Both the position numbers and the translations under genes were made by a program. Below are positions 16,670-23,318 of a DNA stretch of 64,000 nt, piece after piece (within the stretch, counting starts at the first letter, position 1; each line of letters starts with the position of its first letter). Under the pieces are notes generated by a model. It saw nothing but the letters and a program-made list of their open reading frames with translations. It ran no database searches and was not told the DNA's origin. The stretch comes from Terriglobus roseus (GTDB taxonomy: Bacteria; Acidobacteriota; Terriglobia; Terriglobales; Acidobacteriaceae), in NCBI RefSeq assembly GCF_900102185.1, contig NZ_LT629690.1:1426001-1490000 (forward strand), given 5' to 3'.

Positions 16670-18093
16670 TGTATTCCAAGTCTCAAGTGCATACCTTTCG
16701 AGGGGCGGAGCATGACTTCGCCTACCTTGTTCCCAGCGGCGGCATTGTGGCGTTGGATGGCATCTCCACGGAAGTATTAAAGCGCCTCGAAGACCAGCCA
16801 ATGTCACGTGAGAGGCTGATCGTTGAGCTGGTCGAAAGTGGTTACAGTTACGCTGAAGCCGCGGAGTGCGTTGATGAGTTGCAAGAGGTCCGTGCCATTC
16901 AGGATGGACCTGCTGTATACGAGCCGTCACAAGCGCTGCCAGAAGACTTTCCTCTGCAGAGCATTGTGCTGAACGTAACGAATCAGTGCAATCTGTCCTG
17001 CTCTTACTGTTATGAGTTCGGAGAAGACAAGATTGCTACTCCTGACGGTAAGAAGAAGTTTATGGACATGGAGACTGCGAAGGCCTCCGTGGACTATCTC
17101 CTTGATGAGTCAGGTGATCGTCCCAGTGTTCACATCACCTTCTTCGGTGGCGAAACACTGATGAACTTTCCGCTGATGAAGCAGGTGGTCATCTACGCGC
17201 GAGAAGAGGCAACGAAGCGTGAACGTAAGGTGGAGTTCAGCCTGACGACGAACGCGACACTGCTCTCTGAGGCTATCGTTGATTTCCTGGTGGAGCATGG
17301 CATTGGCGTGACAGTCAGTATGGATGGCACGCGAGAGATGCAGGACAAGTTTCGAATCTTTTCCAATGGTAAAGGCAGTTACGACATCATCAAGCCGAAG
17401 GTTAAGAACCTGATCTCTAAGCATCGTGCACGGCCTGTTGGTGCGCGAGTGACGATGACTTCTGGCGCGATGGACGTGCGCGCTATTTATGACCATTTGA
17501 AGGGCGAGCTTGGATTCCATGAGGTTGCATTTGCGCCTGTGACCACATCGCCAGATCGGTTGTACTCCATCGGCGAGCCCGGCATGGGACGCGTTCTGGA
17601 GCAGTTCAGTGATCTGGCGGACGAGTACCTGGCGTATGCGTTGCGTGGAGAGCATCATGGCTTTTCTAACGTGAGTGATACGTTGGCAGAACTCCACCAG
17701 GGCGTAAACAAGTCTCTGCCATGCGGTGCGGGGCTGGGCATGGTTGGGGTTGGCCCTTCTGGTGACATTGCTCCTTGCCACCGCTTTGTGGATTCGGATG
17801 AACACGCAATCGGCCACATTTCTGAAGGCATCGACAAAGAGAAGCGCGCTGACTTTCTTGGCCGAGGCAATGTCGACACAAAGTACGACTGCCATTCGTG
17901 CTGGGCAAGACCGCTATGTGCGGGCGGTTGCCATCATGAAGCTTTTGTCCGGTATGGCGATACGGGCCATGCGAACCTTCACTATTGCGATTGGATCCGT
18001 CAATGGACGCATAAGTGCCTAGAGATATACGGCGCTATTGCAGAGAAAAATCCAGCATTTCTACAGCACTTTGAAGAGAGGAAGACTGCATGA
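16666..18093 (+). CDS. qhpD: Radical SAM peptide maturase for the QHNDH gamma subunit
   Basis: A 475-residue SPASM-type radical SAM enzyme. In characterised systems it forms the intrapeptidyl Cys-to-Asp/Glu thioether bridges of the gamma subunit in the cytoplasm. The SAM-cluster motif is C108-x3-C112-x2-C115 (VTNQCNLSCSYCYEFG). FFGGETLMNF is the GGE-type SAM motif. C-terminal cysteines for auxiliary clusters are at 353, 371, 409, 412, 418 and 422 (DCHSCWARPLCAGGCHHEAF). The N-terminal 90 residues resemble a small peptide-recognition (PqqD-like) wing. Length equals that of the Paracoccus enzyme as I recall it. GGAGGT lies 6 bases before the ATG at 16666, which overlaps the qhpA stop; the next gene overlaps by 4 bases too, so translation is coupled. 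Confidence 0.93.
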   Translation: MMYSKSQVHTFRGAEHDFAYLVPSGGIVALDGISTEVLKRLEDQPMSRERLIVELVESGYSYAEAAECVDELQEVRAIQDGPAVYEPSQALPEDFPLQSIVLNVTNQCNLSCSYCYEFGEDKIATPDGKKKFMDMETAKASVDYLLDESGDRPSVHITFFGGETLMNFPLMKQVVIYAREEATKRERKVEFSLTTNATLLSEAIVDFLVEHGIGVTVSMDGTREMQDKFRIFSNGKGSYDIIKPKVKNLISKHRARPVGARVTMTSGAMDVRAIYDHLKGELGFHEVAFAPVTTSPDRLYSIGEPGMGRVLEQFSDLADEYLAYALRGEHHGFSNVSDTLAELHQGVNKSLPCGAGLGMVGVGPSGDIAPCHRFVDSDEHAIGHISEGIDKEKRADFLGRGNVDTKYDCHSCWARPLCAGGCHHEAFVRYGDTGHANLHYCDWIRQWTHKCLEIYGAIAEKNPAFLQHFEERKTA

Positions 18094-18434
18094 AGCATCT
18101 GCACGCCATCAATAAAAAGGCACATCGGATCGCGGCTCAGGTTGAAGCAGAAAAGAGCGACGTCATCGCGTTGCAGCGAGGAGGCGGAGCTCAGCAGGCA
18201 TTACCACACGTCCCCATGGGCTGCTCGATCATCTTCTCTCCAGGTTGGGAAGTGGATTCGGCCGGTGGAACCGCAGGTCTTTGCCAGCCTGTGGAGCGCG
18301 ATATCTACGACTGCTATGTGACCTGTTTCTGGCCGGCGCAGGTGCCGGATCACATGAACAACTATCCCGACTGGACAAGCAAGTGCGCGCTTGCCACGAA
18401 GGATTGGCGCAGCATGGACATCGTCTTCCCATAA
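18090..18434 (+). CDS. qhpC: QHNDH gamma subunit precursor (cysteine tryptophylquinone peptide)
   Basis: A 114-residue precursor whose C-terminal about 76 residues match the catalytic gamma subunit. If Cys45 is taken as mature residue 7, every cross-linked residue known from Paracoccus falls in register: Cys7-Glu16 (C45, E54), Cys27-Asp33 (C65, D71), Cys41-Asp49 (C79, D87), and Cys37-Trp43 (C75, W81), the pair that becomes cysteine tryptophylquinone. FWPAQVPD and NYPDW are further family hallmarks. The leader is about 38 residues and Lys/Gln/Gly-containing (RGGGAQQALP), with no Sec signal, as expected for a peptide cleaved by QhpE and exported by QhpF. One additional Cys (C99) lies outside the known bridges. 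It overlaps qhpD by 4 bases. Confidence 0.95.
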   Translation: MKHLHAINKKAHRIAAQVEAEKSDVIALQRGGGAQQALPHVPMGCSIIFSPGWEVDSAGGTAGLCQPVERDIYDCYVTCFWPAQVPDHMNNYPDWTSKCALATKDWRSMDIVFP

Positions 18435-18489
18435 GGCACCGTTGGTTACATCTTCCGCTTTTTACTGCATTTGCTTTGAGAGGAGCATC

Positions 18490-19638
18490 ATGCGTTTGAT
18501 TGTGAAATTTGCCGCCGTCGTCACTTTGCTATCGAGCACGGTTTGCTTTGCTGAACTTCCAAAACCGACGAAGTCGACGAAACCAGCGGAACCACAGTTG
18601 ATGTATCTGGGCACGTGGCCGCATGCCATTCGTGTCATCGACATGAACACTGAGAAGGTTGTCGACACGATCGAGCTTCCTACGGATATCGCGCGTACGT
18701 TGGTGCTCTCTCCAGACAAGACGAAGTTGTACGCTTCGAGCTTGCGTGACAACTGCATTGTGACGATCGATCTGAAGACTCGCAAGGTGATCGACTCGTT
18801 CTCGTTGAATACGCCGACGGAACAGAACCGTATTGCGGGTCTTGGTGTCGATCCTAACGGCAAGCTGATGTATACCCAGATCACCACTTTCATCAAGAAG
18901 AGCGATCGCTTCGAGGTGGAAGATCCTAAATGGGCCGTCATTGACCTGGAACAGAAGAAGGTCACACGCACCGTTCCAGTGCCGCAGGCAGAGCGTAACG
19001 CAGGTGGTGGCGGTGGTGGTCGCGCTCCGTATCGCATATCGCCGGATGGAAAATTTCTCTATGTCGTTCGGCAGAATATTCAGATCTACAACACATCGGA
19101 CTTCAAGTTGGTAAAGACGATTGATCTTGCCAGCACGGCTGCACCGCCGGGTACGGAGACACTGTCGTTGAATCTGATGGATGATCCGAATGCGCCGACG
19201 GGACGTATCTGGGGCATCTTCAACTCGACTGATCCCTATGTGCACCGGGCGATCTTTGGTTTTGCGGACATTGACTTGTTCAATGGTGACTATCAGCTGA
19301 CGCCGATTGCGCCGAGCGAAGGCAGCTTGCAGCCCATGATGATTACGCCGGATCACAAAATGGGATACACCGTCTTCACGTCAGGTACGCACGGTGATCG
19401 CATCACCGAGTTCTGGGCGTTTGATCTGGATAGCAAGAAGATCGTGGCACGCAAAGAATTCCCAGGACGCACGCGTCTAGCGGCATTTGGTATGTCAGCA
19501 GATGGCAAGAAGCTGTTGATCTACAGCGCGGGCTACGAAGTTGAGGTGTACGACACGAAAACCATGGCGTTAGAGAAGTCGATTGACCTTGGTGGTGATA
19601 CGACATCGAACCTGATCGTGATGCCGTTCCATCCGTAA
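18490..19638 (+). CDS. qhpB: QHNDH beta subunit (seven-bladed propeller)
   Basis: A 382-residue periplasmic beta-propeller subunit that packs against alpha and gamma in the QHNDH heterotrimer. Residues 1-21 are a signal peptide (ending VCFAE). Blades of the YVTN type are visible: PHAIRVIDMNTEKVVDTIEL, LVLSPDKTKLYASS, GVDPNGKLMY, ISPDGKFLYVV and MSADGKKLLIYSAG with VYDTKTMALEKSIDL. Residues 172-177 are six consecutive Gly (RNAGGGGGGRAP), which looks like an insertion between blades. GAGGAG stands 4 bases before the ATG at 18490, and an upstream in-frame extension (from 18391) overlaps qhpC and was rejected. It follows qhpC by 55 bp. Confidence 0.92.
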   Translation: MRLIVKFAAVVTLLSSTVCFAELPKPTKSTKPAEPQLMYLGTWPHAIRVIDMNTEKVVDTIELPTDIARTLVLSPDKTKLYASSLRDNCIVTIDLKTRKVIDSFSLNTPTEQNRIAGLGVDPNGKLMYTQITTFIKKSDRFEVEDPKWAVIDLEQKKVTRTVPVPQAERNAGGGGGGRAPYRISPDGKFLYVVRQNIQIYNTSDFKLVKTIDLASTAAPPGTETLSLNLMDDPNAPTGRIWGIFNSTDPYVHRAIFGFADIDLFNGDYQLTPIAPSEGSLQPMMITPDHKMGYTVFTSGTHGDRITEFWAFDLDSKKIVARKEFPGRTRLAAFGMSADGKKLLIYSAGYEVEVYDTKTMALEKSIDLGGDTTSNLIVMPFHP

Positions 19639-19650
19639 ACGGATGTTTTG
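19630..19650 (+). terminator. Short hairpin across the qhpB stop codon
   Basis: CATCCG (19630-19635), loop TAAA and CGGATG (19640-19645) are followed by TTTTG. The 6-bp stem spans the qhpB stop and resembles a weak intrinsic terminator. Together with the hairpin at 19659 it could lower expression of the downstream qhpF and qhpE genes. Confidence 0.45.
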
Positions 19651-19658
19651 TAGACATG

Positions 19659-19694
19659 CAGGAGGCGAGTGGTTGAAGTGCACTTCGCCTCCTG
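19659..19694 (+). terminator. Intra-operon hairpin between qhpB and qhpF
   Basis: CAGGAGGCGA (19659-19668) pairs perfectly with TCGCCTCCTG (19685-19694); the loop contains its own palindrome GAAGTGCACTTC (19675-19686), so two mutually exclusive structures are possible. TGATCTATTTT follows. This may be a partial terminator separating structural genes from export and processing genes. Confidence 0.45.
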
Positions 19695-19726
19695 ATCTAT
19701 TTTCCCCAAGCGTTGGAAGCAGGATC

Positions 19727-21496
19727 ATGCAGCAGAAGGAAAGAGCTTCAATTCCGTACCGTCAGTATCGGAGAGCGATGGTGTTTGTCGCGCCCTTCTG
19801 GCGAGGACTGACGTTTGTTTTGCTGCTCGGCCTATTCTCGACGGTTGTCAGTCTTGCCCAGCCATATATCTCCCGTCTGTTGATTGACAATGCATTACTG
19901 CGCCACAACATGTCAGCGTTGTTGCGGATTGCATTTCTGATGCTGGCAGTAACTGTTGTCGGATTTGTGGTGAATGCTCTATCGAATTACGTCTACACCC
20001 GCGTCTCCGCAGAGAGCCTGTTTCAGATGCGGCTTGCAGTGTTTGAGCATTTGCAGAGGCTCTCGCCCCGATACTTTGCGCGGCAGAAGCTCGGCGATAT
20101 TGTCTCGCGCATTAACAACGACATCGGTGAGGTGCAGCGCGTCTGCTCAGACACGTTGCTCTCCGTCTTCTCCAATGTGCTGTTCCTGGTGGGTAGCCTA
20201 TTCATGATGGCGTGGCTGAATCCACGGCTTATGCTTGCAAGTGTTTGTTTGCTGCCGATCAGTATTTTTGCTCTGCGTCATTATCAGAATCGTTTGATGA
20301 TTCACACCGCGGAGCTTCGGCAACGCAGCTCAGACCTCGGCAGCTTTCTGATTGAAGCCATCATGGGACTGCGATTGATTGTGACTTCAACCGCAGAACA
20401 GCGCGAGACTCAGAAATTCCGCAATCACAATAGCCGTTTTGTGGCGTCGCTGCTTTCAATGCAAATGACGTCGTTCTATGCAAGTGCATTGCCTGGCACA
20501 GTCCTTACGCTCTCGACTGCCATTGTGTTCCTATACGGCGGAAGTCTGGTGATCCATGGGGCGCTGACTGTAGGAGCATTTGTTGCCTTTTTGGCATATC
20601 ACGTGAAGCTACTCGGCCCGGTGCAGAATCTTCTTGGTATCTACACCAGTCTGCTCACGGGTGGCGTGTCTCTGGCTCGTGTGTTTGAAGTTCTCGACGT
20701 GCCGGTGGAGGTGATAGAAGCCAATGATCCCACTTCGCTAGTGCCGCTGCAGAGTGAGATCCGACTGGAAAATGTGAGCTTTCGCTATCTACCGAACGTG
20801 CCTGTTTTAGAAGATGTGTCGATGCGTTTGCGGAAGGGCCGGCTGCATGTGTTGGTAGGGCCAAGCGGCGCAGGTAAGTCAACTGTGGGTGATCTGTTGG
20901 TGCGGTTCTTCGATGTACACGCTGGGAAGATCACGGTAGATGGCGAAAACATCCGCGACTTTTCGCTATCCGATCTCCGCAGCATGATCGCGGTCGTGGA
21001 GCAGACACCTTATCTATTCCACGCTTCGGTTCGTGAGAATATCGCATACGCTCATCCTGAAGCGACCATTTCTCAGATACACGAAGCGGCACGGCAAGCG
21101 GGCATTCACGAGTTTCTACAACGCTTGCCGGAGCGCTATGAAACGATGATCGGCGAACGTGGCTCTACGCTCTCTGTTGGTGAGCGTCAACGTATTGCGC
21201 TGGCACGTGCTCTGCTTCGCGATCCACAGGTGCTGGTGTTGGACGAGCCAACTTCTGCACTTGACCCGGAGGCTGAAGCGATAGTGACTGATGAATTGAC
21301 CAACAACCTTCGCGGCCGGACAACGTTGGTGATTACACATCGTGCGTCGTTGGTGCATGCTGCTGACTATGTATTTGTTCTCAGCGGAGGTCGAATCATT
21401 CAAGAAGGAGCGCCGCACGCCCTGCCGCAGGGCGACGGTGCTTGGGTGCAAAGCTTTGGTCGCGAGACGGTCCAGGTGGAAACGGCGACAGTATGA
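19727..21496 (+). CDS. qhpF: ABC exporter for the processed QHNDH gamma subunit
   Basis: A 589-residue half-size ABC exporter with fused membrane and ATPase domains. Several TM helices occupy residues about 15-310 (GLTFVLLLGLFSTVVSLAQP, LLRIAFLMLAVTVVGFVVNAL, LLSVFSNVLFLVGSLFMMAW). The nucleotide-binding domain shows Walker A GPSGAGKST (about residue 378), signature LSVGERQRIALARAL (about 482) and Walker B VLVLDEPTSALD followed by an ITHR switch His. In the known system QhpF moves the cross-linked gamma peptide to the periplasm. The ATG at 19727 follows GCAGGA; the upstream in-frame ATG at 19643 lies inside the hairpin region and was rejected. The stop overlaps the qhpE start. Confidence 0.88.
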   Translation: MQQKERASIPYRQYRRAMVFVAPFWRGLTFVLLLGLFSTVVSLAQPYISRLLIDNALLRHNMSALLRIAFLMLAVTVVGFVVNALSNYVYTRVSAESLFQMRLAVFEHLQRLSPRYFARQKLGDIVSRINNDIGEVQRVCSDTLLSVFSNVLFLVGSLFMMAWLNPRLMLASVCLLPISIFALRHYQNRLMIHTAELRQRSSDLGSFLIEAIMGLRLIVTSTAEQRETQKFRNHNSRFVASLLSMQMTSFYASALPGTVLTLSTAIVFLYGGSLVIHGALTVGAFVAFLAYHVKLLGPVQNLLGIYTSLLTGGVSLARVFEVLDVPVEVIEANDPTSLVPLQSEIRLENVSFRYLPNVPVLEDVSMRLRKGRLHVLVGPSGAGKSTVGDLLVRFFDVHAGKITVDGENIRDFSLSDLRSMIAVVEQTPYLFHASVRENIAYAHPEATISQIHEAARQAGIHEFLQRLPERYETMIGERGSTLSVGERQRIALARALLRDPQVLVLDEPTSALDPEAEAIVTDELTNNLRGRTTLVITHRASLVHAADYVFVLSGGRIIQEGAPHALPQGDGAWVQSFGRETVQVETATV

Positions 21497-22167
21497 GTAA
21501 ACCGGTTCGCATTGCGATCTTAGATAGCGGTGTTGCGGTGAATCATGCACATATCTCTCGTCCAGTGTCTGGTGGCGTCACGATCACCTCTGACGGCATT
21601 TCAGAAGGATATGCGGACATGCTCGGGCATGGAACTGCAGTATGTGCGTTGATTCAGGCTATGGCACCAGAAGCGCAGGTATTCTCGGTAAAAGTATTCG
21701 ATCGAAGACTGGCGACCACAGCATCTATCGTTATGCGTGCGATTGAATGGTGTCTGGAAAACAGCATGGACATTGTGAATCTAAGCCTCGGCACTGCAAA
21801 TTCCGATCATCGGCAACAGTTTGCTGCTGTAGTCGACAGGGTGTGTGTGGCAGGGGCAGTCCTGGTCTCTGCTTATGAGGTGAATGACACTTTGATGTTG
21901 CCGGGATCCATGCGCGGTGTCGTGGGAGTGGTGGAAGACACAGCGTGCGAACGTGAAGAAGTTCGCGTGTTGCCCGGAGACCCACGGCGGGTGACAGCTT
22001 GTCCCTATCCATTGGACATTGCAGGTGTACCTCGCGAACGCAATCTTCGTGGTGTGAGCTTTTCTGTCGCACATGTGTCTGCGCGGCTTGCGTGCTTGAG
22101 AGCTAACGATGCGCGCACACCATGGGAAGAGCTTCTGCGTGGTGCGTCTGTCGCAACAGCGGTTTGA
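21493..22167 (+). CDS. qhpE: Subtilisin-like leader peptidase of the QHNDH gamma subunit
   Basis: A 224-residue S8-type serine protease without signal peptide, consistent with the cytoplasmic protease that removes the gamma-subunit leader after cross-linking. The triad is recognisable: Asp11 (AILDSGV), His46 (GHGTAVCAL) and Ser189 in RGVSFSVAHVSA, a divergent form of the GTSMAAPHVSG block. It is much shorter than typical subtilisins, as is usual for QhpE. Start at 21493 overlaps the qhpF stop by 4 bases (ATGA), indicating coupling. It converges on qhpG with only 6 bp between stop codons. Confidence 0.88.
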   Translation: MSKPVRIAILDSGVAVNHAHISRPVSGGVTITSDGISEGYADMLGHGTAVCALIQAMAPEAQVFSVKVFDRRLATTASIVMRAIEWCLENSMDIVNLSLGTANSDHRQQFAAVVDRVCVAGAVLVSAYEVNDTLMLPGSMRGVVGVVEDTACEREEVRVLPGDPRRVTACPYPLDIAGVPRERNLRGVSFSVAHVSARLACLRANDARTPWEELLRGASVATAV

Positions 22168-22173
22168 TTCGCG

Positions 22174-23202
22174 TTACGGCCTATCGATCGGAATGAGATC
22201 TCGCCCGACTAATCGATAGCGTGGTGGAGATGCTTGCGTGAGCAACGTGGAGAGATACTGCGCGCCTTTGTTTAGCACGTCCACCTGTTCTCGCCAGAAA
22301 TCGCTTGTGCCGCCGGATTGATAGAACTGCAGGCAGACTTCAAGGTGTCGTGCAAAGCCCAGGCAGAGACGGCTTTCATAGTGTTCCGCTAACTCTGCAA
22401 TGGGGTGTCCTGCTAAGCCAGCACGTATCACCGCTGCAGCTAAAAAAGCTTCCCGAATGGCATTGCCTGCTCCTTCTCCACAGAGCGGATCGAAGCTCAT
22501 TGCCGCACTTCCACACGCAATGATTCCAGGCTCAGTAAGTGTGAGTGCAAGTTGCGACGACGCGGGAACGAGCGCAGAAGTTGGTGTCACAGAATCTAGT
22601 TGATGAGAGATAAGTCTGCTGTCCTGGAGAAGTACTTGTGGCGTATCCCCGACGGCCATCAGGGTTGCTTGTCCTTCACCTCGCGGCAGCAGGAAGAGCC
22701 ACCCGTTGGTCGTTGATTCCACCCAGCAAGCATCGTCTGGAGCAGTAGGAAGAAGCTGCGCGACGGCGATGTGTGCATAACGTTCACCAACACGCAGCGC
22801 AGATTCAATGGAGGCGTTCGAGCCGAGGGTCTTTATCTTCCATGCGCATCCCTCGGACTCAACATGATTGCGGTCAAAAGATGTTTGATCCCATAGCCGT
22901 TCCAACAGAACGTCTTCTGGTGCTACAAGCCCGAGATGAGGAAATGACACTGCCTCCTTTGCATTGCCCCAGAGCACAATACGACGCCGAATTGGAAGGA
23001 AGCCGGCGTACAGCGCATCGCCTGCATCTGCAATAGGAAAGATTTCGTGCAAGAGATACTGCGTGGCCTGGCTCAGCAGAATGGCTGCAACTTTAGGTCG
23101 TTGGGTTTTCTCGCCGATGCAAGCGACGCCAGCGTCGCGTAGAAGGCGTGTCAAGCAAACAGATGCGATGCCATCACCCTCCATGCAAACCAATGCACTC
23201 AT
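22174..23202 (-). CDS. qhpG: FAD-dependent monooxygenase of QHNDH biogenesis
   Basis: A 342-residue flavoprotein-like chain. The N-terminal Rossmann region is short and divergent (ALVCMEGDGIASVCLTRLLRDAG), and the second FAD motif reads IIACGSAAMSFDPLCGEGAGNAI, matching the GD-box block of tryptophan-halogenase/hydroxylase-type flavoproteins. In Paracoccus QhpG dihydroxylates the gamma-subunit Trp on the way to the quinone. Identification rests on fold motifs plus position next to qhpE. Unlike the other qhp genes it is on the minus strand, convergent with qhpE, and separated from the receptor gene upstream by a terminator, so it must have its own promoter in 23203-23260. GGAAC precedes the ATG. 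Confidence 0.8.
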   Translation of the reverse strand: MSALVCMEGDGIASVCLTRLLRDAGVACIGEKTQRPKVAAILLSQATQYLLHEIFPIADAGDALYAGFLPIRRRIVLWGNAKEAVSFPHLGLVAPEDVLLERLWDQTSFDRNHVESEGCAWKIKTLGSNASIESALRVGERYAHIAVAQLLPTAPDDACWVESTTNGWLFLLPRGEGQATLMAVGDTPQVLLQDSRLISHQLDSVTPTSALVPASSQLALTLTEPGIIACGSAAMSFDPLCGEGAGNAIREAFLAAAVIRAGLAGHPIAELAEHYESRLCLGFARHLEVCLQFYQSGGTSDFWREQVDVLNKGAQYLSTLLTQASPPRYRLVGRDLIPIDRP

Positions 23203-23260
23203 GCTTTCTGTTCCTTATGACGAGCATGTCATAGATATGCCAGATCGTATGTCTATCTCC

Positions 23261-23291
23261 AAAAAGAACCTGCGAGGGAGGCCCTCGCAGG
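23261..23291 (-). terminator. Intrinsic terminator of the Oar-like receptor gene
   Basis: CCTGCGAGGG (23269-23278) and CCCTCGCAGG (23282-23291) form a perfect 10-bp stem. Read on the minus strand it is followed by TTCTTTTT. It separates the receptor transcript from qhpG. Confidence 0.85.
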
Positions 23292-23318
23292 CTGAGGAGG
23301 TAGTACAACACAAATCGG

